A stretch of DNA of 48,857 bases. It comes from Promethearchaeota archaeon (lineage in GTDB: Archaea > Asgardarchaeota > Lokiarchaeia > Sigynarchaeales > SOKP01). Each line of letters begins with the position of its first letter. Within the stretch, counting starts at the first letter, position 1. The notes beneath the pieces were generated by a model. That model saw only the letters and a list, made by a program, of their open reading frames with translations, was not told the origin of the DNA and searched no databases. This document shows, piece by piece, positions 8,570-17,545 of this stretch. The DNA lies in assembly GCA_019058515.1 (NCBI GenBank), contig JAHPYY010000014.1:1-48857 (forward strand), read 5' to 3'. The translations under genes and the position numbers were made by a program.

Positions 8570-8761
8570 TATTCTCGTAACAATTTTAAAATAGTTTATA
8601 ATTATATTTGGATTACAGTTTTGACAATTAATAGCTCCAATAAGATAATTTGGCTATTTATTTAGTTCACTCAATTCTTCTAGTAAATATATGAAACCAA
8701 CTCTAAATATTTTATCATTATTATAATTTAATTGATTTAAAGTAAGGATAATAAATGAAAT

Positions 8762-9739
8762 TTATAAATAATATAAAGAGAGAGCAGGAAAATAGACATT
8801 GATGTTAGTAATTACTATTAAAATCGTGAGGGCACCAAATATTAATAAATAAACTTTCTTATTCCATTTTAAAATAGTTTTGCCATCAAGTATACCTATA
8901 GGAATCATATTAAATAATCCTAAAGTATAATTTAAACTTGCTGCAACACCTAAAAATAGATTTAGAGGTGCTATGGGTACAAGAAAGGAGATTATCAGCA
9001 AAATGGCGCCTAAAATTAAGTTTACAAAAGGACCTGCGACTTTGCATACTCCAGATTTACGATCTACTTTATCCATTCCCAACACCACGACTGCTCCTGG
9101 AAGTGCGAGAGTTGGTATGGGAATTGTATTAAAAAATAAGGTTAAAGTACCAGTTATCAAGCTAAAAATAGTTAGCACCATTCCAAGCGTGAGTAACCTA
9201 AATTTGGTTTGCATGCCGTAATGCTTAGCAACTTGACGATGCCCTAATTCGTGAAATAAAAAGGCAATTGCATAAAATCCAGATAATAAAAAAATTGACC
9301 ATCCATATCCAAGTTGGATTAAGTTGGTATCAAAAAAAGTTATGAAACCAATTATGTATATAAGTAAAGCTCCTACTATAAAGTGAATTGACTCAGACTT
9401 ATAAGGAAGTAGAATACCCTTAAAGTTGATTCCCGAATCGGGAGAAAACGCATTCTGCGGAATACTGGTCTCTTCTCGATACCATGTGTAAGTTTCGTCA
9501 TATATAGGCTCAAACTTTTCTGATTGTAGGTAGTTTTGGCTACTTATTACTCTAATATCAGAATCGCCCTCATACTGATTAATATGAAAATCACCCTGAT
9601 ATAACTCGATATTTTCGTTATGGATTACAAAGTCGCAATTATGATCGATCGGATTAATGTGGTAAGTACAATATTCTTTGTGACAATTAGGACATGTTTT
9701 AAGATTTTCATGTGATTCTCCACAATGATAACATTTCAT
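8762..9739 (-). CDS. AN1-like zinc finger-site-2 protease (M50) fusion
   Basis: 325-aa intramembrane metalloprotease. Residues 3-35 hold a zinc finger (C3, C6, C16, C19, C24, H27, H33, C35) laid out like the AN1 finger of the neighbouring rhomboid. A linker of about 80 residues follows. The membrane domain begins near residue 118 and contains HELGH at 163-167 and 'FNMIPIGILDG' at 276-286. These are the two zinc-site motifs of the S2P/M50 family, so it is predicted active. S2P enzymes cut transmembrane helices of regulators or misfolded proteins. The fingers in both genes suggest recruitment of a shared cytosolic partner; in eukaryotes AN1 proteins touch the ubiquitin/p97 machinery. That link is inference only. 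Confidence 0.88.
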   Translation of the reverse strand: MKCYHCGESHENLKTCPNCHKEYCTYHINPIDHNCDFVIHNENIELYQGDFHINQYEGDSDIRVISSQNYLQSEKFEPIYDETYTWYREETSIPQNAFSPDSGINFKGILLPYKSESIHFIVGALLIYIIGFITFFDTNLIQLGYGWSIFLLSGFYAIAFLFHELGHRQVAKHYGMQTKFRLLTLGMVLTIFSLITGTLTLFFNTIPIPTLALPGAVVVLGMDKVDRKSGVCKVAGPFVNLILGAILLIISFLVPIAPLNLFLGVAASLNYTLGLFNMIPIGILDGKTILKWNKKVYLLIFGALTILIVITNINVYFPALSLYYL

Positions 9740-9936
9740 TATTCCAGATAAAAATTTAAAATTTCAAAAATTCTTTATATCAAAAAATAAGTTCAAGACT
9801 TAAATTATTATTTGTAAAAAATATAATTTAATCATATTTTTGAACTATTAAACTAAAATGGGATAAATCGATAAAAAACAAGTTGAATCTCCATTTGTAC
9901 CCTAATAATTATTAAAAAAATTGGTGAAGATTTTCT

Positions 9937-10050
9937 ATGACAGAAGAAAACGAAAATGATGAGGAAATAGACGACGAGAGAAAAAAATTAAATAAAATGG
10001 GCGTAAAAAGCACTTGGGACTTATTGACCAAAAAAAAGGATAAGGAATAA
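9937..10050 (+). CDS. Small acidic/basic 37-aa protein
   Basis: Short ORF: ATG 9937, stop TAA at 10048-10050. The Shine-Dalgarno-like GGTGA starts at 9923. The product has an acidic N-terminal half (MTEENENDEEIDDE) and a basic C-terminal half containing 'LNKMGVKSTWDLL', which looks like a short amphipathic helix. No family is recognised. It is followed 40 bases later by another small gene on the same strand. Coding is supported by the ribosome-binding site and the non-random charge pattern, but it could be spurious. Confidence 0.5.
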   Translation: MTEENENDEEIDDERKKLNKMGVKSTWDLLTKKKDKE

Positions 10051-10090
10051 GTAAGATAAATTTATAACAATTAGCTCGTAAATCAAAAAA

Positions 10091-10294
10091 ATGAAAGAAG
10101 ATAAGGTATATTGCGAAGTGTGCGAACGTTTAGTCATTCCATCTCGGCTTAACTTCAAGCATATATATCACGAGCTACTTTGCTTTATGATTTTTCTAAC
10201 CTGGGGCTTAGGTTTCTTTATTTACCTTGCGATTAAATATTCAAAAAAGAAAATTTATTGCCCTCATTGTGAATCAAAGTTAATCAATAAATAA
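10091..10294 (+). CDS. Small zinc-ribbon membrane protein, 67 aa
   Basis: Two CxxC knuckles (C8/C11 and C58/C61) flank a single hydrophobic segment of about 22 residues at positions 31-52. The polypeptide therefore makes one membrane span or hairpin with a split zinc ribbon on the cytosolic side. The function is unknown; similar small split-ribbon membrane proteins are scattered in archaea. It follows the 37-aa small gene on the same strand and is convergent with the next zinc-ribbon gene. Confidence 0.65.
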   Translation: MKEDKVYCEVCERLVIPSRLNFKHIYHELLCFMIFLTWGLGFFIYLAIKYSKKKIYCPHCESKLINK

Positions 10295-10326
10295 GTCATG
10301 ATTTTCTAGTACTTTTTCAAAGCCGT

Positions 10327-10590
10327 TTATGTTGTTTTAACAACTTGCATCTCTGATTTACATTTAGGACACGTGATATCCTTGTTTGTTAAGATTTTCT
10401 TAACAAGAATTTTTTGGAAATTGCATTTCTTAGTTTGGCATTTTAGTTGATATTTTTTTATTGTGTTTTCTTTTTTTTGTGGTTTTTCTGTTATTTTAAG
10501 ATCTTTTTTTACTGGTTTTCTATCTATCGTAGGACTCTTAGAATTTTTTTCTTTTAGTTCTTCTTTATTCAACCACTTATCCAAACTCAT
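10327..10590 (-). CDS. Small zinc-ribbon protein, 87 aa
   Basis: A lysine-rich, probably disordered N-terminal half (residues 1-48) is followed by a C-terminal zinc ribbon with C50, C55, C73 and C76 (the last pair as CPKC). It has no membrane segment. Such proteins in archaea usually bind nucleic acid or act as transcription/translation accessories, but no specific family is recognised. It lies downstream of the S-adenosylmethionine synthetase gene on the same strand, 139 bases away. Confidence 0.65.
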   Translation of the reverse strand: MSLDKWLNKEELKEKNSKSPTIDRKPVKKDLKITEKPQKKENTIKKYQLKCQTKKCNFQKILVKKILTNKDITCPKCKSEMQVVKTT

Positions 10591-10729
10591 ATTGATGCTA
10601 CCGAATTTTTTCTATATAATTATAAATTTCTATGATTTTTATGACTTTTTTAATAACTATATAACATTGAGTTTAAAGAGTTTTAAAAAAAGATTAAAAA
10701 AAAATTAAATTAAAAAAAGAGTAGTTCGC

Positions 10730-11977
10730 CTAAAAAACTTGTTCCTTTCCTTCAATTAACCTTTTTCTTAAAGAAATTAAACTTTCTTTAGTTAAAAGCT
10801 CTTGACAAACTTCATCTGCTATTTTTTCGATACTAGCATAATTAACATTTTCTGCTGGGATTAATGTAACAGAATTTACCCAAGGATCGTTAATAGGTCT
10901 CCCTATTTGGGATAATAGTTTAACATGAGCCTCTACAATATCACCTTGACCTCTATCGAAAATTTCTCTCGCGATATTTGTTGCTAGGATATTGTAAATC
11001 TTTCCAACATGGTTTATTGGGTTCTTTCCGCATACAGCTTCCAAACTCATCGTTCTACATGGAGTTATTAATCCATTAGCTCTATTTCCTCTGCCTACCT
11101 CTCCATCATCTCCACTTTCAGCACTTGTTCCTGTAATAGTCATATATATCAAATTCTTTTCAATAATGTCGGCCACATTAACCTCAACAGTTACTTCTCG
11201 GTCAGGAATAGTTTTAGCTGCTAAATCTAATACCGCATCTTTCATTTGATTTTTGTAATTAACATACTCATCGATATCATTGATATATTTACTAATCATT
11301 GCAGCTGCGATTGTAATACCAATTTTGTTACCTACGCGCTCAGTCATTACTTTAATATCTTCGCCAGAAGCTTTACATTCATCCTTAAATTTGTCGGAAT
11401 TTAACAATTTCTCTGCTTCAAGGGTTATCTTTTCGGCATCTGAATATGGAGCATAACCCACACCAAAACTTGTATCGTTTGCGAGAGGGACATCTTCGCT
11501 ATGGTGTGATTCATCGAACACTCCCGTTAAATCAATAGAACCAGGTCGAACTGCATAATCAAACTGAATATCGCTAGAAAGATCAAGGTTTCTAAAAATA
11601 CTCCCCATTACTTTTCGTGAAGTGTCGAGACACAGAGTCGCTACGGGAATATAATCTAATTTATTGCTTCCATCACCACATTCTAATAATATTTGATTTA
11701 TAGCTCTTCCAACAATTAGAAAATATTGGGGTTGTATTATCATACCTCCTCCAAATTCTGGTTTAGCTGTGCCACCAACTAGAGCTGCCTTATCTACATT
11801 ATGATGATACACTCTATCATATTTTTTAAGATAATAATTGCATAATGTTCGAGAACAGGCATCTGCTATAGCATCACAGACACTATCTGGATGACCTACG
11901 CCTTTCCGTTCGCAAATCTCTGGAAAATCAGAGTACTCTACAGCATGTTTTAGATCCAAATGATTAATTTTTATCAT
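10730..11977 (-). CDS. mat: Archaeal-type S-adenosylmethionine synthetase
   Basis: Makes S-adenosylmethionine from methionine and ATP. The 415-aa protein belongs to the archaeal family, which is unrelated in detail to bacterial MetK. Diagnostic segments are 'ERKGVGHPDSVCD' near the N-terminus, 'GGTAKPEFGGGMI', and 'GDDGEVGRGNRANGLITP' in the C-terminal half. Length and start (ATG) are normal for the family. It is divergently transcribed from an HTH-CBS regulator 140 bases away, and CBS domains can bind adenosyl ligands. Regulation of this gene by S-adenosylmethionine or AMP through that neighbour is a testable inference. Confidence 0.96.
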   Translation of the reverse strand: MIKINHLDLKHAVEYSDFPEICERKGVGHPDSVCDAIADACSRTLCNYYLKKYDRVYHHNVDKAALVGGTAKPEFGGGMIIQPQYFLIVGRAINQILLECGDGSNKLDYIPVATLCLDTSRKVMGSIFRNLDLSSDIQFDYAVRPGSIDLTGVFDESHHSEDVPLANDTSFGVGYAPYSDAEKITLEAEKLLNSDKFKDECKASGEDIKVMTERVGNKIGITIAAAMISKYINDIDEYVNYKNQMKDAVLDLAAKTIPDREVTVEVNVADIIEKNLIYMTITGTSAESGDDGEVGRGNRANGLITPCRTMSLEAVCGKNPINHVGKIYNILATNIAREIFDRGQGDIVEAHVKLLSQIGRPINDPWVNSVTLIPAENVNYASIEKIADEVCQELLTKESLISLRKRLIEGKEQVF

Positions 11978-12117
11978 AGAGTTTTACCAATTTTTAATCT
12001 TATAAATAACCTTTTTAAGTATGTTTTAAAATTAATAATTGATTTTAAATAATTGCAAAAGGTTTTATGCTGCAGAATCATAATTTATGCACAATACTCT
12101 AATTTTTATGACACTTT

Positions 12118-12678
12118 ATGTTACCAGAGTTATCCGAAATTAAACATCTTAGACAAAAATTAAATATAAGTCAAAAAAATTTAGGAGAAATCCTTAATAT
12201 ATCACAATCTACTATTTCTCGCATTGAAAATGGTACGATGGACCCTCCCTATTCTAAAATAAAACTGATATTTGACTTTTTGGAAAATGAAAAAATGAAA
12301 CATAAAAAGTCGAAGACTACAGCTAAGGACGTTATGACTATTAAAATTCTTTCTATTACACCAAATTCAACCTTAAATGATGCGGTTAAGTTAATGAACG
12401 AAAATAAGATTTCTCAGCTACCAGTATTAGATAAAGATCAAAATATAGGAAGTATAACCTCTAAAAAGATACAGAAATACATCATAAAAAATCCAGAATT
12501 AATTAATGTTAATATATCTCATATTCTAGAATTATCCTTTCCCGAAATAGAACCTGATTGGAGTATTAAAAGTATTTCTAATTTATTAATTAATTATTCA
12601 GCAGTTCTAGTAAAAGAAAACAGAAAATTTATTGGTATAATCACTGATGCTGACATCCTCAAGTTTACAAGTAAATAG
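12118..12678 (+). CDS. XRE-type HTH regulator with two CBS domains
   Basis: 186-aa predicted DNA-binding sensor. An HTH_3 domain occupies residues about 8-55 ('LNISQKNLGEILNISQSTIS' is the recognition region). Two CBS repeats follow at about 64-120 and 125-184 ('KDVMTIKILSITPNSTLNDA' begins the first). CBS pairs bind adenine nucleotides or S-adenosylmethionine. Archaeal XRE-CBS proteins are common but mostly uncharacterised. It is divergent from mat, suggesting control of methionine or S-adenosylmethionine metabolism, or of itself. Confidence 0.88.
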   Translation: MLPELSEIKHLRQKLNISQKNLGEILNISQSTISRIENGTMDPPYSKIKLIFDFLENEKMKHKKSKTTAKDVMTIKILSITPNSTLNDAVKLMNENKISQLPVLDKDQNIGSITSKKIQKYIIKNPELINVNISHILELSFPEIEPDWSIKSISNLLINYSAVLVKENRKFIGIITDADILKFTSK

Positions 12679-12784
12679 CTTCTCTGCTTGGAAAAATTAA
12701 AAGTAACACACCAATTTCCAAAAATAATATGACTAAATTGTACGTAAACAGAAAAATTTTTTATCAAAAACTTTTTTTAAATTT

Positions 12785-13798
12785 ATGGGAATGATTAACG
12801 AATTTGTAAATAACATAAATGCGCTTTTCAAAGCAGCCGATTTCGAAACTATAAATTTTAGTGAACAGATCCAAAAAACAAATAGATTTTGTTTCGATAT
12901 TTTTGCTAAAAAGAACGATCAGTTATTTACTGTAAAAGTTTTCCAAAATATTGATAACTTGAGTAGTGATTTTATAGGGCATATCAAGGCTCTTTCATCT
13001 TTGTTAAATTCTAAACCGATCCTTATTGGGATAAAAAATCGATATCAGAATTTGGAAGATGATACAATTTACATACGAGAAGAATTACCGTTCATAACAT
13101 TAAACACTTTAAGACATATATTAAAAAAAAATCTTTATCCTCATATCCTTGCTCGACGAGGAGGAGGGGTTGTATTTCTTGATGGAAATCTTATGAAAGT
13201 TCTAAGAGAGAAGAAAAACTTTTCTAGGAAAGAACTTTCTGAGAAGTTAGGTGTTACCAAAAGAACGGTGTGTTCGTATGAAAACGAATGTCTTCGTCCT
13301 TCGGAAGCAGTTGCTTTAAAAATCCTTGACCTCCTCGAAAACAAATCTCTACTTAGGAAAATTAATGTTTTTGAATGGAATATTAAATTTAGCGTTAATC
13401 ATAAAGATGTTTTCAATATTGAAGAATTAAGCTCCTATGAATCGCACCTTAGGGATTTATTTGAGGAATTAGGAGTATCTTCTTACTGGTATAAGAAGGG
13501 ACAAATTCCATTTAAACTTACACTTTATTCTGGATTATCTGGGGGGAAAAATTCAATATATCCAATATTTTCCAATGTTTCGGAAAAAACCTCTAAGTTC
13601 ACGGAATCCCAATATAATTTGTTAAATAAATTTACCGAGCTTTTAAGAAGGAAAGTTCTTCTAATTGTAGACGATGAGTTAAAAATCCCTCCAAAAGTGA
13701 GACAACTCAATATTCCTATAGTCCGATTAAGAAAATTGGAAAAACTAGATGACGAAAACGAGTTTATAAATTTAATCCAAGATTCAGGTCGAACATAA
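12785..13798 (+). CDS. Archaeal HTH-type transcriptional regulator (COG1395-like)
   Basis: 337 aa. The N-terminal third (1-120) looks like a nuclease-fold-derived sensing domain ('FDIFAKKNDQLFTVKVFQNI'). An XRE HTH spans about residues 135-185 ('FSRKELSEKLGVTKRTVCSY'). The C-terminal part is an alpha/beta domain of unknown ligand. This three-part arrangement is the conserved archaeal predicted-regulator family. The stop lies one base before the TTG of the RNase HII gene, so the two are probably co-transcribed and translationally coupled. Its targets are unknown. Confidence 0.82.
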   Translation: MGMINEFVNNINALFKAADFETINFSEQIQKTNRFCFDIFAKKNDQLFTVKVFQNIDNLSSDFIGHIKALSSLLNSKPILIGIKNRYQNLEDDTIYIREELPFITLNTLRHILKKNLYPHILARRGGGVVFLDGNLMKVLREKKNFSRKELSEKLGVTKRTVCSYENECLRPSEAVALKILDLLENKSLLRKINVFEWNIKFSVNHKDVFNIEELSSYESHLRDLFEELGVSSYWYKKGQIPFKLTLYSGLSGGKNSIYPIFSNVSEKTSKFTESQYNLLNKFTELLRRKVLLIVDDELKIPPKVRQLNIPIVRLRKLEKLDDENEFINLIQDSGRT

Positions 13799-13799
13799 C

Positions 13800-14474
13800 T
13801 TGAATCTCATTTGTGGTATCGACGAGGCAGGAAGGGGTAGTGTTTTTGGTCCACTAGTTATATGTGGTGTTTGTTTTCTAGATAGTAAAGCAGACTATTT
13901 AAAAAAAATAGGAGTTAAGGACTCTAAAAAGCTATCCAGTAAAAAGCGTAATGAACTTGCTTTGAAAATAATAGAACATTGCTATTCAATGAAAGTTCTT
14001 GAAATAACGCCTAAGGAAATCGATAAGAGGGTGAGTAATAACTTAAATTTAAATAAGTTGGAAGTCATAAAAATGGCACAAATCCTAAATTTGCTTAAGC
14101 CAACAAAAGTATTCATTGATGCCGCAGATGTCAATGAATCAAGATTTACATTAAACATTAAATATAGGTTAAGCTTCAATCCGAAACATTTAATTTCTAA
14201 ACATAAAGCAGATGTTCTTTATCCAATTGTATCAGCAGCTTCGATAATCGCAAAAGTTAAAAGAGACGAGGCAATTGCCCTATTATCTGAAAAGTATGGA
14301 GATATCGGTTCTGGTTATCCTTCCGATATAAAGTCGGTAAGTTATCTAAGAAATTACATAGAAAAATATAAAAAAGTTCCTGAATTTGTACGAAAAAGCT
14401 GGGAAACTACAAAAAGAATGATGCGAGTAGAGTTAGATAACCGAAAGATCACAGAATTTTTCCATAAGAGTTAA
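13800..14474 (+). CDS. rnhB: Ribonuclease HII
   Basis: Cleaves RNA in RNA-DNA hybrids and removes single ribonucleotides from DNA. The 224-aa length is normal for archaeal RNase HII. The first catalytic pair is in 'GIDEAGRGSVFGPLVICG' (D and E at residues 7-8). Further acidic residues lie in 'VFIDAADVNES' and 'HKADVLYPIVSAASIIAKV'. The start is TTG at 13800, right after the stop of the regulator gene; the first conserved residues follow immediately. It is convergent with the fibrillarin gene. Confidence 0.95.
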   Translation: MNLICGIDEAGRGSVFGPLVICGVCFLDSKADYLKKIGVKDSKKLSSKKRNELALKIIEHCYSMKVLEITPKEIDKRVSNNLNLNKLEVIKMAQILNLLKPTKVFIDAADVNESRFTLNIKYRLSFNPKHLISKHKADVLYPIVSAASIIAKVKRDEAIALLSEKYGDIGSGYPSDIKSVSYLRNYIEKYKKVPEFVRKSWETTKRMMRVELDNRKITEFFHKS

Positions 14475-14484
14475 TCGACTGATC

Positions 14485-15192
14485 TCAACTTAAATCTTTT
14501 CTAGCAATGAAGACTATATGATTTGCAGCGTACTTTTGAATGTTAATAGACTCTAATATCTTAAATCCTCCCTGCTTAAGTATTTTTCTCTCATTCTTGT
14601 ATATTTCCTTAGATTTTTGTACGCTACTTATAGATTGCGATTTAATTGCAATAATTAAAGTTCCCTCTTTCTTTAAATAATATTTTGAATTTAAAAGAGC
14701 TATCTCTGATTGGTTTGGTTGAGCGATATCCTGATAAATTAAGTCGATATCAGTAAAAATGAATTTCAAGTAGGAATCCGGATACCTAGCATCGGCTAAA
14801 ATTGGGACGATATTTGGCCTTGATTTGGTGTTTTGAATTAACTGTCTCATACTACGCTCAGAAAATTCTACACCATAAATTACACCTTTATCTAGTATAT
14901 CAGAAAGGTGAGATATAGTAGTGACAGTCGATGCTCCTAAATATAAACAATTCATCTTCCTGTTTAACTGTAATTGAGTCGCTCTTCTATGAATTATTGC
15001 TGCTAATTTGCTTTTGTGAGGGTCCCATACTCTAAATTCATCGTTATCTATTTTCAAATTTTTTTCCCCATAAACTCTTGTTCCGGGAATTAGATTCTTA
15101 GTGAGGTATTTTGGATTCTGTTTTAAACCAAGTATGTATAAATTAGGAAATTTTGGGTGTCTTCTTAATCCGTTAGACTTCATATTTATCAA
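14485..15192 (-). CDS. flpA: Fibrillarin-like rRNA/tRNA 2'-O-methyltransferase
   Basis: Catalytic subunit of the box C/D ribonucleoprotein, which places 2'-O-methyl groups on rRNA and tRNA using guide RNAs. 235 aa. The archaeal N-terminal domain contains 'RVYGEKNLKIDNDEFRVWDP'. The methyltransferase core has the S-adenosylmethionine site 'YLGASTVTTISHLSDI' and 'DLIYQDIAQPNQ', both diagnostic. The gene starts seven bases after the stop of nop5, so the two partners share a transcript. Confidence 0.96.
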   Translation of the reverse strand: MINMKSNGLRRHPKFPNLYILGLKQNPKYLTKNLIPGTRVYGEKNLKIDNDEFRVWDPHKSKLAAIIHRRATQLQLNRKMNCLYLGASTVTTISHLSDILDKGVIYGVEFSERSMRQLIQNTKSRPNIVPILADARYPDSYLKFIFTDIDLIYQDIAQPNQSEIALLNSKYYLKKEGTLIIAIKSQSISSVQKSKEIYKNERKILKQGGFKILESINIQKYAANHIVFIARKDLS

Positions 15193-15199
15193 GTTTTTT

Positions 15200-16348
15200 C
15201 TATTCTGTTTCTCTTTCTTGTAAATTCATTATTTTATCTTGAATTTCGTTCGCTAAATCCGCCCCGATAAAATCACCAGAAAAATAATCCACTTTAGCGT
15301 CAATTCCGATTTTCCCTGCCACTAGCCTTGCTATTTTTCCCCGTAATTTAGGTGGACTGCTTCTGATTTGATTCCATTGAAAAATTAATCCATGCTTTGG
15401 TATTTTATCACCTTTTCTCAAAAATCTATAGAGTGCTTTTTCAGCACCAAGTAGTTGGATTCTTGAAGCCGGTAAATAAGCTAGTTTCTTCAAATTACCC
15501 GCTTTAGCTATTAATTTTGCTCCAATTAAACTACCAATGACTGCCTTAATATTTGGAGCTAACTTTTGCATTAAATTATCAAGATAAACCTCAAGACTTT
15601 CTCTAAATTTATCTAAAGATAGAATTTCGGACGCAAATTGTTGGATTATAGGTATGTCTATTTCAGCTCCCATGGAATCATATGTGCTACTAACAATATT
15701 CTCAGACACAGATGAATCTAAATGGAATTCTATTTCAAGAGTATCTTGTGAGTAGTTGGTCCTTTTTCCAAACTTTTTAATCATTTCTACAAACACTAAA
15801 TCGTCTAAGATAATATCATCGGTTAACTCGGGAAAATGCATTGCGTACCATTCGCGTAATCTCATAGAAAAAAGGCTTAAGGTTTTTTTTATACTTTCTA
15901 AACTTTCTACTACTTGAGAAATTATAAGGTCTATTTTAGAGTGGTATTTCCTAATTTTGTTTTTTATAATAGATTCACTAACGCTCTTATAAGTTCTTAT
16001 TAACTCATCCTGACTGATTTCTATTCCAATTTCGTGTAATTTGACGATTACATTTGTCCTAAAATTTTTTATCTCCTCAGAAAAAGGAGCATAATTAGAA
16101 TCCACACCTATTAAGGTTCGACTTAATTTTTTTAATTCTTTATTGTCATAAATAAATTGATTATAACCAGCAATCGTTAATTCTGAAATTATTTTTTTAT
16201 AGTTTTCAGTTAGTTTTTTATTTTCAATTTGGAAATAAAACTCTTCAATCTCATTTATGTTATTATTAGAACTAAAATAATTTACAATTACCTCGTTTTC
16301 ATCAAATGTAAATACACCTAAAGGAGAATCCACAACAAAACATTTCAT
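15200..16348 (-). CDS. nop5: Nop5/Nop56/Nop58-family box C/D RNP core protein
   Basis: Bridges fibrillarin and L7Ae on box C/D guide RNAs. 382 aa: an N-terminal fibrillarin-binding domain (1-about 120), a central coiled-coil (about 120-240) used for dimerisation, and the C-terminal NOP domain, recognisable by 'ASRIQLLGAEKALYRFL', 'PKHGLIFQW' and 'LRGKIARLVAGKIGIDAKVD'. It lacks the long lysine-rich tail of eukaryotic homologues. It is first in a two-gene operon with the fibrillarin gene. Confidence 0.95.
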   Translation of the reverse strand: MKCFVVDSPLGVFTFDENEVIVNYFSSNNNINEIEEFYFQIENKKLTENYKKIISELTIAGYNQFIYDNKELKKLSRTLIGVDSNYAPFSEEIKNFRTNVIVKLHEIGIEISQDELIRTYKSVSESIIKNKIRKYHSKIDLIISQVVESLESIKKTLSLFSMRLREWYAMHFPELTDDIILDDLVFVEMIKKFGKRTNYSQDTLEIEFHLDSSVSENIVSSTYDSMGAEIDIPIIQQFASEILSLDKFRESLEVYLDNLMQKLAPNIKAVIGSLIGAKLIAKAGNLKKLAYLPASRIQLLGAEKALYRFLRKGDKIPKHGLIFQWNQIRSSPPKLRGKIARLVAGKIGIDAKVDYFSGDFIGADLANEIQDKIMNLQERETE

Positions 16349-16491
16349 AATTTAAACATCAACTCTATTATTTTCGTTAGTTGTAATCAAAAGAGATTCA
16401 ACAATATATAATTATGTCTAATTTGCAAATTGTAATAAGCATTTTTAGTTTTTTTACCATGAGTGGTTCTTGATTTTAAAGGAGGTAAACC

Positions 16492-16599
16492 TTGGTGTTT
16501 TTTGATAAAGTTTTCAACCAATGTGGTTTGAAATTAAAATTTAAAAAGAAATTATTTCTATCTTACAAAGATATTTTAATTTCCTTAAAATATTCATAA
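16492..16599 (+). CDS. Possible 35-aa small protein upstream of pyrD
   Basis: TTG 16492 follows a very strong Shine-Dalgarno (AAAGGAGGT, SD core 16481-16486, five-base spacing), and the frame stops at TAA 16597-16599, 22 bases before pyrD. The predicted peptide is basic and hydrophobic (begins MVFFDKVFNQCGLKLKF). Few genes in this window have such a good ribosome-binding site, which argues that ribosomes load here. It might be a real small protein or a leader peptide for pyrD-pyrK. No homologue is recognised. Confidence 0.4.
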   Translation: MVFFDKVFNQCGLKLKFKKKLFLSYKDILISLKYS

Positions 16600-16621
16600 A
16601 ATAAGAGATTAAGAACGCGAA

Positions 16622-17545
16622 ATGCTAGATATCTCTCTTGCGGGATTGAAGCTAAAATCTCCACTAATATTAGCATCAGGTATTTTGGGAGTATCATATT
16701 CTTCGATGCTTCGAGTAATAGAAGCGGGAATGGGAGCGGTTACGACAAAATCAATAGGTCCATACCCAAGAATCGGATATAAAAATCCCTCGATTGTTGA
16801 AATATACGAAGACACATTTTTAAATAGCGTTGGTTTAGGAAATCCAGGTATAGATAACTTTATATCGGAGATTAGAAAGGCAAAAGAGGAAAAAATTCCG
16901 CTAATTGTCAGTGTATTTGGGGATTCATTTGATTCTTACGAAGATGTAGCAGTCAAAGCGGTCCAAGCGGGGGCAGATGCAATTGAATTAAACATATCGT
17001 GTCCTCACGCGGAAGTCTCTTGCATTGGTGTCGACGAAAATTTAACCTATTCCTTAGTAAAGCAAATTTCGAAGGCAATTGAAGTTCCCTTATTTGTAAA
17101 GTTAAATCCTAATGTAACAGAAATTAGAAAAATCGCATTATCAGCTCAACGGGCGGGAGCAAGTGCGGTAGTGGCTATTAACACCGTTGCAGCAATGACG
17201 ATTGATATAAATACATTTAAACCAATATTATCCCACGGAAGTGGAGGACTTTCAGGGAAGGCAATTCATCCTATCGCTGTCAAGAAAGTTTATGATTTAT
17301 ACAAGTTACTCGATATTCCTATTATAGGATGTGGTGGTGTATTTCATTGGAAAGATGCAATCGAATTTTTCTTAGCGGGAGCATCAGCAGTACAAATTGG
17401 AACAGTCCTGTATCGTGGTACGGGAGTTATAGATGAAATTTTAAGCGGTTTAGAAGTATTTTTAAAAGAACGCAAATTTGATACAATCTCTCAATTGATA
17501 GGTTTAGCTCACAAATTTAAAGTTCAGGAGGTGCCTGATTGTTAG
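16622..17545 (+). CDS. pyrD: Dihydroorotate dehydrogenase, class 1B catalytic subunit
   Basis: Oxidises dihydroorotate to orotate in pyrimidine synthesis, with FMN in a TIM barrel. 307 aa. The class-1 features are visible: 'LILASGILGVS' near the N-terminus, 'ELNISCPHA' with the catalytic-loop Cys (class 1 uses Cys, class 2 Ser), 'LSGKAIHPIAVKKVY', and the FMN phosphate-binding 'GCGGVFHWKDAIEFFLAGA'. The partner electron-transfer subunit PyrK is encoded immediately downstream, which fits the NAD-dependent class 1B enzyme. Confidence 0.95.
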   Translation: MLDISLAGLKLKSPLILASGILGVSYSSMLRVIEAGMGAVTTKSIGPYPRIGYKNPSIVEIYEDTFLNSVGLGNPGIDNFISEIRKAKEEKIPLIVSVFGDSFDSYEDVAVKAVQAGADAIELNISCPHAEVSCIGVDENLTYSLVKQISKAIEVPLFVKLNPNVTEIRKIALSAQRAGASAVVAINTVAAMTIDINTFKPILSHGSGGLSGKAIHPIAVKKVYDLYKLLDIPIIGCGGVFHWKDAIEFFLAGASAVQIGTVLYRGTGVIDEILSGLEVFLKERKFDTISQLIGLAHKFKVQEVPDC

